Assembly (NCBI GenBank): GCA_005503335.1 | Contig: SCMQ01000005.1 | Location: forward strand, 62,001-126,000 | Direction of reading: 5' to 3' | Length of the DNA: 64,000 nucleotides | Source: Comamonadaceae bacterium 2FH | GTDB lineage: Bacteria > Pseudomonadota > Gammaproteobacteria > Burkholderiales > Burkholderiaceae_C | Shown here: one piece after another, positions 27,990 to 36,464 of the stretch | Position numbering within the stretch: position 1 is the stretch's first letter | How the letters are laid out: each line of letters begins with the position of its first letter | The notes under the pieces: model-generated | The model's database searches: none | Told to the model about the DNA's origin: nothing | What the model saw: the letters and a program-made list of their open reading frames with translations, nothing else | Position numbers and translations under genes: made by a program

Positions 27990-28550
27990 TCACTGCCGCG
28001 ATAACGCGGCCTGTTGACCTGCCAACCAGACCAGCGGCCTCGCCGTCGACGGACCGGCCTTTGGCATCGGCGCGTAATGAACCTGTCGAACAAGCCCGAT
28101 AAACAAGCTGTGTGTGCCGTAGTCCGTGACGAGGTCCACTTCACATTCAATCGATGCGGCTGCGTCTGGCAACCACGGCAAGCGGCGGCCGTCTGCGGCC
28201 CAGGCATCATTCCAGCTGTCGGCCCGGAAGCGCTGGTCACGAAGTGCCGTGGTGGAGAAGGTCTTGAGAAGCTCGCTCTGCGACTCGGAAAGCAGGTTGA
28301 TGCAGAACCTCTTTGAGCGCAGCAGCACGGGGTGCAGGCCCGCGTTTCGATTGACAGCGATCAACATGGACGGTGGTTCCATGGAAACGGAGATCACCGA
28401 AGAAGCCACCATGCCGTGGGGTGACCCATCGGCGTCACGGCTGGTGATGATCGTGACCGACGCTGCAAGCCGGCGCATGGCCTCACGGAAGTCGTCCCCG
28501 ATCTCCAGAGGAAGATCGGGAGCAAGTTGAGCTGGACTGTCGATTAACAC
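27990..28550 (-). CDS. flavin reductase of a two-component monooxygenase
   Basis: A 186-residue HpaC/FMN-reductase-fold protein. FREAMRRLAASVTIITSRDA, GMVASSVISVSMEPPSMLIA and FCINLLSESQ are typical flavin and NAD(P)H contact strands. It would supply FMNH2 to the LLM enzyme downstream. Translation starts at GTG 28550 behind AGGAG. A sigma-54 promoter lies 58 bases upstream and an enhancer palindrome about 100 bases beyond the predicted start of transcription. Confidence 0.88.
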   Translation of the reverse strand: MLIDSPAQLAPDLPLEIGDDFREAMRRLAASVTIITSRDADGSPHGMVASSVISVSMEPPSMLIAVNRNAGLHPVLLRSKRFCINLLSESQSELLKTFSTTALRDQRFRADSWNDAWAADGRRLPWLPDAAASIECEVDLVTDYGTHSLFIGLVRQVHYAPMPKAGPSTARPLVWLAGQQAALSRQ

Positions 28551-28607
28551 GGTGTTGTCTCCTGGCGTATTTCCAGTTCATTACTGGACCGTACGCCTTG
28601 AAGACAC

Positions 28608-28621
28608 GCCAAAGTCGTGCC
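28608..28621 (-). promoter_or_regulatory. sigma-54 promoter of the flavin reductase-LLM operon
   Basis: On the minus strand TGGCACGACTTTGGC keeps the required GG (-24) and GC (-12) exactly ten bases apart, and the TGGCACG half is perfect. The predicted transcript starts near 28596, 46 bases before the GTG. A sigma-54 activator gene diverges from this operon. Confidence 0.65.
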
Positions 28622-28683
28622 AATCGTCGGTTCAATAAAAATCAACAACTTGCACGAGTCGATCTGTCGCAGCTCCTGGACCT

Positions 28684-28703
28684 TGCGACACCGGGGTGTC
28701 GCA
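28684..28703. promoter_or_regulatory. palindromic enhancer site for the sigma-54 activator
   Basis: TGCGACACCGGGGTGTCGCA is a perfect 9+2+9 palindrome. A second half-site TGCGACAC lies at 28716-28723 with a degenerate partner. It is centred about 97 bases upstream of the predicted start of the reductase operon, the same distance as the TGCGACA/TGTCGCA palindrome in front of the aldehyde dehydrogenase gene. It may also control the divergent activator gene. Confidence 0.65.
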
Positions 28704-28867
28704 GACGGCCAGGACTGCGACACTTTCCGGGGTCTCGTGCCCACATTGCCTCGCAGTGGATAGGCTCCAGTTTCTGGACGTATTTAGGGGAAGACCTAAT
28801 GGCGAAGGTGATCCTTCTCAGGCTAGAGTCCAAAGCCGGTCTTTGGGGAAAATCAGGAGTCGCATAC

Positions 28868-30829
28868 ATGCCCATCAGTGCACAACCTGACGTCAGTCTG
28901 TCCCGGAAAGACTTCACCAGCATCTTTGGCCATCGCAAGGCTGAGCCGAATGAGGAAGTGCGTTCCTCTTGGCTGCGCAGCCTTTCCGAACACAAGCTCG
29001 ATCCCGATCGAGTGATCGATCCAGAGGTGCTTACATTCACCGAGCTTGTTGAGCATCGCGCACCGATCGAAGAGTTGAGTGCACTTTGTCTGCCTGAGAT
29101 TGACCGGCTGCTGCACCGTGTGATGGAGCATGCGGAAGTGGTCATGCTTTCGGATGCCCAGGGTGTGGTCATCCAGTATCGGAGCACGGCCTCTTCCATC
29201 GACAAATACTCTGGTTTGCGGGTGCTGCCAGGCTCCATATGGACCGAAGATCGCCAGGGCACCACCGGTGTCGGCCTGTGCCTGCGGGAGCAACGCCCAC
29301 TCTCCGTGGTTCAGGATGAGCACTTCGCGTCGAGGCTGTCCTCGTTGAGTTGCACTGTGGCTCCAATTTTTGGATGCGAGGGTCGGCTCGCTTGCGTGCT
29401 CAACGTCACCTCGATGCAAGACACCGGTCATGCTGTCCAGTCGATGATTCGCGAACTGGTCGCCAGTTCGGCCAGACGAATCGAAAATCTCTACTTCGAC
29501 CGGCGCCACGCCCGTCGCCGCGTACTTCGACTGTCCAGATACGACGACTTTCTCGATGGGGCTGCCGAAGCACGGCTGGCGCTGGATGACAACGGTCGCA
29601 TCATTGACGCCACGCCGTTCGCCAGCAAATTGTTGGTTCGCGCCGATGGCGGCGCTGCCGTGGAGGATCTTTTCGGGAAGAAGTTTTCTTCGATCGCAGG
29701 GGTGGTTGACCTTGAGCGATCGATTGAACTTGATGGCTCGACGATCAAGAGCAAAGGGGGAGCGCTGCATTTCAAGCTGCACGAGCCAGCAAAAAAGCGC
29801 CCCATGAACAACTATGTCAACAATGCTTCTGCGTTGTCCTCGCGCAGCAAGTTCAGCCCTGCATCCAGCCTTCAGCAGGCGCCATCACTGACCGAAATTC
29901 TGGGCACCGATCCACAGGTTGCTGAACAGCTCAAGGTTGCCCAGCGTGTTTATGCACGATGCCTACCTCTCCTGCTGCAGGGCGAAAGTGGCGTTGGCAA
30001 GACGCTGCTGGCCAAGTCGTTACATCTGTCGGGGCCCCACAGCAATGGCAACTTTGTCGCGATCAATTGTGCAGCGATCCCCCATGACCTCATCGAGAGC
30101 GAGTTGTTTGGCTACCGACCAGGATCGTTTACTGGCGCAGCCAAGCAAGGGTCGCCAGGGCGGCTGGTTGCGGCCAATGGAGGAACCCTCTTCCTCGACG
30201 AAATAGGTGATATGCCCTTGCCTCTTCAGGCGCGGTTGCTGCAAGTTTTGTCAGAGGGCGAGTTCGTTCCGGTCGGTGGTGTGGCGCCGGTCAAAGTCAG
30301 CTTTGCCTTGATCACAGCCAGCCTGCGTGACCTGCCCCCCTTGGTTCGCGACGGAAAGTTTCGCGAAGATCTCTTCTTCCGTATCAATGGCGCCAGCTTG
30401 CATCTGCCGCCATTGCGCGCAAGAAAGGACCGGGCACGACTGATCGAGGAGGCCTTCTGGTCGGCTGCATCCCAGGCCGCTCAACCGGTTTGTGAACTGA
30501 CTTCCGAAGTCATGGACTTGCTCATGAGCTATAGCTGGCCGGGCAACATGCGTGAACTGCAGCATGTCGCCAAGTTCGCTGTGGCCATCAGTGAGTCTTC
30601 CATCATTGATCTCGCAGCCCTTCCCATTGGACTCAGGGGCCAGGACACCGATGCTGATGCGACGGTGCAGAACCTGAAGTCCCGTCTCGATGCAGACATC
30701 ATCTTTGCTGCGCTGACAAGCGACAACTGGAACGTCTCTGCCACGGCCAAGAAGCTCGGCATTTCGAGGGCGACGCTTCACCGCAAGATCGTTGAATTTG
30801 AGCTTCAACGGCCAAAGCATCGCTCTTGA
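28868..30829 (+). CDS. AcoR-like sigma-54-dependent activator
   Basis: A 653-residue enhancer-binding protein. A GAF-type sensor region covers about residues 60-240. The AAA+ domain has Walker A GESGVGKT near 372, the sigma-54 contact loop GSFTGA near 418 (Ala to Ser relative to GAFTGA) and Walker B LFLDEIGD. A Fis-type helix-turn-helix lies at about 620-640 (NVSATAKKLGISRATLHRKI). Start 28868 is chosen because AGGAGT precedes it; ATG 28799 is also in frame. It is the most likely activator of the two sigma-54 promoters nearby, sensing an alcohol, aldehyde or ketone. Confidence 0.88.
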   Translation: MPISAQPDVSLSRKDFTSIFGHRKAEPNEEVRSSWLRSLSEHKLDPDRVIDPEVLTFTELVEHRAPIEELSALCLPEIDRLLHRVMEHAEVVMLSDAQGVVIQYRSTASSIDKYSGLRVLPGSIWTEDRQGTTGVGLCLREQRPLSVVQDEHFASRLSSLSCTVAPIFGCEGRLACVLNVTSMQDTGHAVQSMIRELVASSARRIENLYFDRRHARRRVLRLSRYDDFLDGAAEARLALDDNGRIIDATPFASKLLVRADGGAAVEDLFGKKFSSIAGVVDLERSIELDGSTIKSKGGALHFKLHEPAKKRPMNNYVNNASALSSRSKFSPASSLQQAPSLTEILGTDPQVAEQLKVAQRVYARCLPLLLQGESGVGKTLLAKSLHLSGPHSNGNFVAINCAAIPHDLIESELFGYRPGSFTGAAKQGSPGRLVAANGGTLFLDEIGDMPLPLQARLLQVLSEGEFVPVGGVAPVKVSFALITASLRDLPPLVRDGKFREDLFFRINGASLHLPPLRARKDRARLIEEAFWSAASQAAQPVCELTSEVMDLLMSYSWPGNMRELQHVAKFAVAISESSIIDLAALPIGLRGQDTDADATVQNLKSRLDADIIFAALTSDNWNVSATAKKLGISRATLHRKIVEFELQRPKHRS

Positions 30830-30856
30830 CATTTCGCATCGCCGCGTTGCCCCCTC

Positions 30857-32296
30857 TCAGTCGTTCATCACAGCGATTGAACGAACGTTCAGGTAGGCAT
30901 CCAAGGCCTCTTGACCGCCTTCGGTGCCATACCCGGAATCCTTGATGCCGCCAAAGGGCATTTCGGCCGAAGTCACCGCCGAGGTGTTGATCCAGAGCAG
31001 GCCCACCTCGAGCGCCCTGGAAAGAATGTCGGATGTTTTGAGAGATCGCGTATAGGCATAGCCGGCCAATCCGTAGGAGAGTCGGTTGGCCTCAGTGAGG
31101 GCTTCTTCGAGTGTGTCAAAAGAGCGTATCGGTGCGATCGGCCCAAAGGGCTCTTCGTTGAACACCTTCGCATCCAATGGAACGTCGGCCAATACGGTTG
31201 GGCTCCAAAAGTTCCCGTCCGAACCTATGCGATGACCTCCCGTCAGCACAGACGCACCGCGTGCAACGGCGTCGCTCGTGAGTTCTTCCATGGCCTTGAC
31301 GCGCCTCTCGTTGGCCAGCGGCCCTATCTGCGAGTCTTCCTTCAGGCCATCGCCCACGAGCAGGTTCTCCGTCTGCCTGACAAACTCGGAAGCAAAATCC
31401 TTCGCAATGCTTCGGTGCACCAGAAACCGGGTCGGACAGATGCAGATCTGACCCGCATTCCGGTATTTGCCCATCACCGAGGTCTTGACGGCGCGCTCCA
31501 GGTCAGCGTCCTCACACACGATCACGGGAGCATGCCCACCGAGTTCCATGGTCACACGTTTCATGTGCTGGCCAGCCAGTGAAGCCAGTTGCTTGCCGAC
31601 GGCCGTAGAGCCCGTGAAGGACATCTTGCGAATGAAAGGATGCTTGATCAGATAGCTGGATATTTCCGCGGGGTTGCCAAACACGAGTCCAAGCACCCCA
31701 GGAGGAAGCCCGGCGTCGGCAAAGGCCTTGATCAAGGCGGCGGGACTGGCAGGGGTTTCCTCCGGTGCCTTGACCAGCATCGAACAGCCGGTCGCGAGAC
31801 CAGCACCCAGTTTGCGGGCCAGTTGGTTGACAGGAAAGTTCCACGGGGTGAAGGCAGCCACCGGGCCAACGGGATCGCGCACCACCATCTGCCGCAGGGC
31901 GAGACTCGAGCGAGAAGGCACCAGACGCCCGTAGACGCGCGTTCCCTCCTCCGAAAACCATTCAATGATGTCGGCGGCAGCCAGCACTTCCGCGGTGGCC
32001 TCTCTCAAGGGCTTACCTTGCTCCATCGTCAGGTATGTCGCGATTTCACTGGACCGTTCCCTGATCAGCACCGCAGCCTTCCGCATCAGCTTTCCTCTCT
32101 CGCTGGGCGTCATGTTGCGCCATGTCTCAAACCCTTTTTGTGCTGCTGCAACCGCTTCGTCCAGGTCATCCAGGCAAGCGTGGGCCACGCGCCCGATTTC
32201 CTGTCCACTGGCAGGATTGACTACTGGCAAGGTCTTGCCATCTCGGCTTTCACGCCAGATGTTGTTGACAAAGAGAAGGGTGTCTCCGTAGCTCAT
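30857..32296 (-). CDS. NAD(P)-dependent aldehyde dehydrogenase (succinate-semialdehyde type)
   Basis: A 479-residue enzyme oxidising an aldehyde to the acid. It shows [20 protein letters not shown], the catalytic Glu in TMELGGHAP, and the catalytic Cys in [12 protein letters not shown]. It is closest to the GabD/succinate-semialdehyde group, but the substrate is open. It converges with the sigma-54 activator (27 bases apart) and has its own sigma-54 promoter and enhancer sites, so it belongs to the same regulon as the LLM operon. ATG 32296 is preferred to the longer frame. Confidence 0.9.
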   Translation of the reverse strand: MSYGDTLLFVNNIWRESRDGKTLPVVNPASGQEIGRVAHACLDDLDEAVAAAQKGFETWRNMTPSERGKLMRKAAVLIRERSSEIATYLTMEQGKPLREATAEVLAAADIIEWFSEEGTRVYGRLVPSRSSLALRQMVVRDPVGPVAAFTPWNFPVNQLARKLGAGLATGCSMLVKAPEETPASPAALIKAFADAGLPPGVLGLVFGNPAEISSYLIKHPFIRKMSFTGSTAVGKQLASLAGQHMKRVTMELGGHAPVIVCEDADLERAVKTSVMGKYRNAGQICICPTRFLVHRSIAKDFASEFVRQTENLLVGDGLKEDSQIGPLANERRVKAMEELTSDAVARGASVLTGGHRIGSDGNFWSPTVLADVPLDAKVFNEEPFGPIAPIRSFDTLEEALTEANRLSYGLAGYAYTRSLKTSDILSRALEVGLLWINTSAVTSAEMPFGGIKDSGYGTEGGQEALDAYLNVRSIAVMND

Positions 32297-32350
32297 GCTT
32301 TTCCTTTCGTGTGAGTGCTTGACCGCGCATTTCGCGTCCTTCACATGCAC

Positions 32351-32364
32351 GCGAACAACGTGCC
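32351..32364 (-). promoter_or_regulatory. sigma-54 promoter of the aldehyde dehydrogenase gene
   Basis: On the minus strand TGGCACGTTGTTCGC has GG and GC ten bases apart and a perfect TGGCACG half. The predicted start of transcription is near 32339, 43 bases before the ATG. Confidence 0.65.
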
Positions 32365-32406
32365 AGCTGCTTTGCGCATGAAAGATAGACACGACACGGA
32401 TGATTT

Positions 32407-32446
32407 GTGTCGCAAGAACCGGGGTTGCGACACTTGGCTGTCGCAA
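32407..32446. promoter_or_regulatory. double enhancer site upstream of the aldehyde dehydrogenase
   Basis: Two overlapping palindromes share a half-site: GTGTCGCAA (32407-32415) with TTGCGACAC (32425-32433), and TTGCGACA (32425-32432) with TGTCGCAA (32439-32446). The second, an 8+6+8 perfect palindrome, is centred about 97 bases from the predicted transcription start, matching the site at 28684-28703. Confidence 0.65.
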
Positions 32447-32577
32447 TTGACGCATCTAGAGACCGAGGCCCTTCCTAAGTCCTTGATTTTGAAAGTCACC
32501 GTCCGGCGGCACGCATCTGGCTAGTTTGAACAGCAGCAGAACCTACCCTGCTGCATATTCAGACTAAGGAGACATGT

Positions 32578-33798
32578 ATGCCCTTCAACACCATTGAGGA
32601 AGCCCTGGCAGCGCTCGCCAAGGGACAGATGATCGTCGCGGTCGACGACGAGGATCGGGAAAACGAGGGGGACCTCATCCTTGCGGCAGAGCATGCCACC
32701 ACAGAGGCCGTGGCGTTCATGGTGCGGCACACGAGCGGCATGCTCTGCGTGGCTCTTCAAGGTGAACGCCTGGATGAACTGGAGTTGCCCCTGATGGTGG
32801 AGCGGAACTCGGACTCCATGCAAACGGCCTATACCGTTACCGTCGACTATCGGCACAACACCACCACAGGAATTTCCGCAGCGGATCGTTCGTCTACGAT
32901 TCGTGCATTGGTTGACCCTCAGGCATCTGCATCGGATTTCAACCGACCTGGTCATGTTTTCCCATTGCGCGCGGTGGAAGGCGGCGTGCTTCAGCGCCCG
33001 GGGCACACCGAGGCGACGGTGGACTTGACGCTGCTTGCAGGTCTGCGTCCTGGCGGTGTACTGGCCGAAATCGTCAATGACGACGGTTCCATGGCGCGTC
33101 GCAAAGATCTGGAGGTGTTCGCCAAGACCCATGGGCTGCTCATCATCACGATTTCCGATCTGGTGAACTATCGGCTGAAGCAAGCGCAAGTGCACAAAGA
33201 ATCACAGGCACGCATTCCTACGCGTCACGGTATGTTCACAGCGCTGGTCTACAAATCGCCAGCCAGTCCACATGAACACCTCGCCTTGGTCATGGGCGAC
33301 GTGCAAGGCCAAGAGAACGTTCTCGTGAGGGTTCACTCCGAATGCCTGACTGGCGATACGTTCGGTTCCCTGAGGTGTGATTGTCAACAGCAGCTGCAAG
33401 CTTCGCTGGCGGCTGTAGGACGAGAGGGACGAGGTGTCGTGCTCTATCTGCGGGGGCACGAGGGTCGCGGCATCGGTCTCACGCACAAACTGCGTGCTTA
33501 CGCATTGCAGGATGACGGGTTTGATACCGTTGACGCCAACCTCAAACTGGGGCTTCAGGTGGACGCCCGCGACTACACGGTAGGAGCCAAGATACTGCAG
33601 GATCTGGGCATCACGAGCATGCGCTTGTTGACCAACAACCCTGCCAAGTACCGCTGCATTGCTGAATTCGGGCTGCGCATATCAGAGAAGGTGGCGCTTC
33701 ACACTCCACCAACCAGGGAGAACCTCGCCTATCTGGAGACCAAGCAGAGAAGGATGGGGCACACCTTGCAAGAGTCTCTGAGTCAAGCCGTCGTTTGA
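32578..33798 (+). CDS. ribBA: RibBA, bifunctional riboflavin synthesis enzyme
   Basis: A 406-residue fusion. The N-terminal 3,4-dihydroxy-2-butanone-4-phosphate synthase has [11 protein letters not shown] (residues 23-33). The C-terminal GTP cyclohydrolase II binds zinc through Cys256, Cys267 and Cys269 ([15 protein letters not shown]). No FMN riboswitch pattern was seen upstream, which suggests this is an accessory copy freed from flavin repression. It diverges from the aldehyde dehydrogenase and would raise FMN supply for the LLM monooxygenase; this link is inference. Confidence 0.92.
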   Translation: MPFNTIEEALAALAKGQMIVAVDDEDRENEGDLILAAEHATTEAVAFMVRHTSGMLCVALQGERLDELELPLMVERNSDSMQTAYTVTVDYRHNTTTGISAADRSSTIRALVDPQASASDFNRPGHVFPLRAVEGGVLQRPGHTEATVDLTLLAGLRPGGVLAEIVNDDGSMARRKDLEVFAKTHGLLIITISDLVNYRLKQAQVHKESQARIPTRHGMFTALVYKSPASPHEHLALVMGDVQGQENVLVRVHSECLTGDTFGSLRCDCQQQLQASLAAVGREGRGVVLYLRGHEGRGIGLTHKLRAYALQDDGFDTVDANLKLGLQVDARDYTVGAKILQDLGITSMRLLTNNPAKYRCIAEFGLRISEKVALHTPPTRENLAYLETKQRRMGHTLQESLSQAVV

Positions 33799-33849
33799 GC
33801 TGAAATCGGTTGTTCCCGGAGGGCTGGGAAGCGGGAGGCTGATAGCCGA

Positions 33850-34391
33850 GGGCGGAATGAGGCGGGTACGTGCAGCGCACCGCGACCAGCAGCGCAGCGA
33901 GCTGCGCGAGCCGCAATGGCTGCTCATCGAGTGGCGCGAGGGCCACGACGAACCGCTGAAGTACTGGTTGTCCACGTTGCCCGAAGACACGCCGCTGCAG
34001 CGCATGGTGTTTGAAGCCAAGATGCGCTGACGCATCGAGCGCGACTACCAGGATCTCAAGCAGGATCTGGGCCTCGGACAGTACGAAGGCCAGGGCTGGC
34101 GCGGCATTCACCATCACGCCAGCCTCAGCATTGCCGCGTACGGCTTCCTGCTCGCGCAACGGCTGCAGCATCCCGACGAGATCGACGGTAAAAAACTCCG
34201 GCCGTCAAGTGCCTGCCCTACCCACGCATTACAAACCTCGGGGAAGCCAAGAGGGCGCAGCGCCACGTCCCATCCTCCATCACGAGCTTGCGATTGCGTA
34301 TCGGCGCTCTGCTGGCTCGTGACCTGCCCCGGTGTCCCTCTTGTCTTCGGCATCAACGAGCACCAAATATCTAACACAGTAAAACTAGTAA
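33850..34391 (+). mobile_element. IS701-family transposase remnant (C-terminal part and one IS end)
   Basis: Codons from about 33859 read EWREGHDEPLKYWLSTLPED and LQRMVFEAKMR, then a TGA at 34028-34030 where the family has Trp, then RIERDYQDLKQDLGLGQYEG and HHHASLSIAAYGFL. These match the C-terminal part of IS701-type DDE transposases. A frameshift follows, with the family tail LARDLPRCPSC in another frame. The N-terminal part is missing. The end TAACACAGTAAAA runs into CTAG (34385-34388), which fits the YTAR target preference of the family. It fills the gap between ribBA and the 2-hydroxyacid dehydrogenase gene. Confidence 0.75.
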
Positions 34392-35344
34392 CCCGCTCGC
34401 TTATCAACAACGTTGCTCAAAGGAAGACCTTGACTGAAACGGGCAAGGTTGTCGCGAAAGATGGTGAAAGAACGTTCGTACGTCTCCCATGTCGTAGCGC
34501 CATTGTGCGGGGTCACGATGGTGTTTGGCGCTGTCCAAAATGGGCTTCCTGGCGGAAGCGGCTCCTCGGTGTGCGCATCCAGCCCCGCACCGGCGATCCA
34601 GCCTTCGTTGAGCGCGCGCAGCAAGGCATCGTCGTCCGCAATGCCACCACGGGAGAAGCAGATGTAGTGCGCCGTCCTCTTCATCCGCCGAAATTCGGCC
34701 TCACCCAGCATCCCCCGTGTCTCTGGCGTCAGCGGAGCGGCGTTGACCAGTACGTCGCATTCCTGCAGGAACAAATGCAGGTCGGAAATGGGGAAGACCT
34801 GGTCGAAGTTCTGGAGAGCCCTGCCGGAGCGGCTGACGCCAAGCACACGCATATGGAAAGCCTTCGCCTTGATCGCCAAATCCTGACCGGAATGGCCGGT
34901 CCCGAGGATGCCCACGGTCTTTCCACACAATTCCGAATGCGTCCTGCGCTCCCACTTCCTGGCGCGCTGGCTATCGAACCACTTCATGGCGTCGCGGTTC
35001 AGAAGAAGCATCAGCATCATCGCGTGCTCGGCAAGCGGAATGGCTCCGTTTCCCTTGGAGCATGTGAATAGGACGTCGCTGTCGACCAGCGTCGGAAACA
35101 GCTGATGGTCGGGCCCCGCCAGCCAGCTGTGCAGCCACTTGAGCGACGACGCACGCTGGAACAGCGGTTCGGACAGCCGGCCGGCAATGACGTCGGCATC
35201 CGCGACGAACGGCTCCATCTCCTCCTCGCTCGTGAAGGAGCGAATCTCGGCAAGGGGCGCGACCGCCCGCAGTTCTGCAAGCCTCGTCTCATCGACTTGC
35301 GAAAACGGCGGATTGACCAGTACGAGGGGATTCCTCTTCCTCAT
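34385..35344 (-). CDS. D-isomer-specific 2-hydroxyacid dehydrogenase
   Basis: A 319-residue NAD(P)-dependent reductase or dehydrogenase of 2-keto/2-hydroxy acids. The Rossmann motif is GTGHSG (148-153), the substrate Arg is in CFSRGG, and the catalytic Glu and His lie in DAHTEEPLP and TPHNGATT. It resembles the GhrA-like group. It is the last gene of the tctC-GH-denD operon. Its TAG stop sits inside the CTAG that borders an IS701 remnant, so the last residues could have been changed by the insertion. Confidence 0.87.
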   Translation of the reverse strand: MRKRNPLVLVNPPFSQVDETRLAELRAVAPLAEIRSFTSEEEMEPFVADADVIAGRLSEPLFQRASSLKWLHSWLAGPDHQLFPTLVDSDVLFTCSKGNGAIPLAEHAMMLMLLLNRDAMKWFDSQRARKWERRTHSELCGKTVGILGTGHSGQDLAIKAKAFHMRVLGVSRSGRALQNFDQVFPISDLHLFLQECDVLVNAAPLTPETRGMLGEAEFRRMKRTAHYICFSRGGIADDDALLRALNEGWIAGAGLDAHTEEPLPPGSPFWTAPNTIVTPHNGATTWETYERSFTIFRDNLARFSQGLPLSNVVDKRAGY

Positions 35345-35378
35345 TGGGGCACCTTGATCTTCATCAGGGTAAGGGCAG

Positions 35379-36374
35379 TCAGGTGGGCATGGCAGGCGCA
35401 TGGTCACGCACGTACTGGGCGATGACTCCGCGGAAATCGAGATCGGCCGACAGGCCCAGCCGCTCGGCGCGATCGCTTTGAAAGCGCGCCGGCCAACCAC
35501 CGACGATGCGTTCGATCGCCGGGTCACGCTGGAAGCGCACGCGCTGCGTGGCCGCTGTGCCGCCGACCTCCTGCAGCGCGGCCAGCATCTCGCCGATCGT
35601 CACAGTCAGAGCCGGCAGGTTCAGCGCGGTGCGTCCGCCGAAATCCTCCCGCGGGGCTTCGGCCACCGTGAGGATGCCGGCCACGGTGTTTGCCGGCGAG
35701 GCCAGTGCCACCGCGGTGTCGGGACTGACGGGGCAGATTGCCTCGACGCCGGCCAGCGGCTCGCGCACGATGCCGGAGAGGAAACTGGAGGCCGCGCCGT
35801 TGGGTCGGCCAGGCCGCACTGACACGGTCATCAGTCGGGCGCAGCGGCCGTCGATGTAGCCCTTGCGCGTGTAGTCGCTCACCAGTTGCTCGCACACGAA
35901 CTTGTGGATGCCGTAGCTCGATTGCGGCGTGGGCAGCGTGCGGTCGTCCACCACCGCCGGCAGCGGCAGTGCGGGGTCGGAGCCGTACACCGCCACCGAC
36001 GACGAGAAGAAGAACAGGGGCGCGAGGCCGCTGCGCTGTGCCTGCACGCGACAGGCGTCCAGCAACGCCCGCGTGGCGTCGAGATTGGAGCGCAGTCCCA
36101 GCTCGAAGTCGGCTTCGCATTCGGCGGAGACAGCAGAGGCGAGGTGGAACACTGCGTCCACCGGTGCGTCCATCAGCGCGGGCAGCTGCGCCAGCAGGTC
36201 GCCCGCCCGGGAGCATACGCGCGGATCTGCGAGCAGCTGCGGGTCGCGGGTTTCCACCAGGTCGGCCAGCAGCAGGGAATCGATGCGCTCGCCGCGCAGG
36301 GTGCCGCGCGCCAGGAGCTCGCGCGCCAGCAGCGAGCCCAGGAATCCGGCACCGCCGGTGATCATCACTTTCAT
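35379..36374 (-). CDS. denD: D-erythronate dehydrogenase-like NAD-dependent epimerase family protein
   Basis: A 331-residue short-chain enzyme. NAD binding is GGAGFLG (7-13) and the active site is Tyr154-x3-Lys158 (SSYGIHK). Later parts (SVRPGRPNGAASSFLSGIVREPL) match DenD, which oxidises D-erythronate to 2-oxo-tetronate. The usual partners OtnI, OtnK and OtnC are missing, so another C4 or sugar-acid substrate is possible. It lies 34 bases before the 2-hydroxyacid dehydrogenase gene. ATG 36374 fits the family start. Confidence 0.8.
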   Translation of the reverse strand: MKVMITGGAGFLGSLLARELLARGTLRGERIDSLLLADLVETRDPQLLADPRVCSRAGDLLAQLPALMDAPVDAVFHLASAVSAECEADFELGLRSNLDATRALLDACRVQAQRSGLAPLFFFSSSVAVYGSDPALPLPAVVDDRTLPTPQSSYGIHKFVCEQLVSDYTRKGYIDGRCARLMTVSVRPGRPNGAASSFLSGIVREPLAGVEAICPVSPDTAVALASPANTVAGILTVAEAPREDFGGRTALNLPALTVTIGEMLAALQEVGGTAATQRVRFQRDPAIERIVGGWPARFQSDRAERLGLSADLDFRGVIAQYVRDHAPAMPT

Positions 36375-36464
36375 TCCTGTGTGTCCTTGTAGGTTTGGGG
36401 CCAGGCGACGCAGCCAGGTGCGGTTCACCGTGCTTTCGCCCGGCGTGTCATGGCGGCGGCCATG

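Noticed and set aside
32447-32577. FMN riboswitch before ribBA
   Set aside because: None of the conserved RFN-element blocks could be found in the leader.
34028-34030. In-frame TGA in the IS701 remnant as a selenocysteine or recoded codon
   Set aside because: The family has Trp here, no SECIS-like hairpin was evident, and the gene is also truncated and frameshifted.
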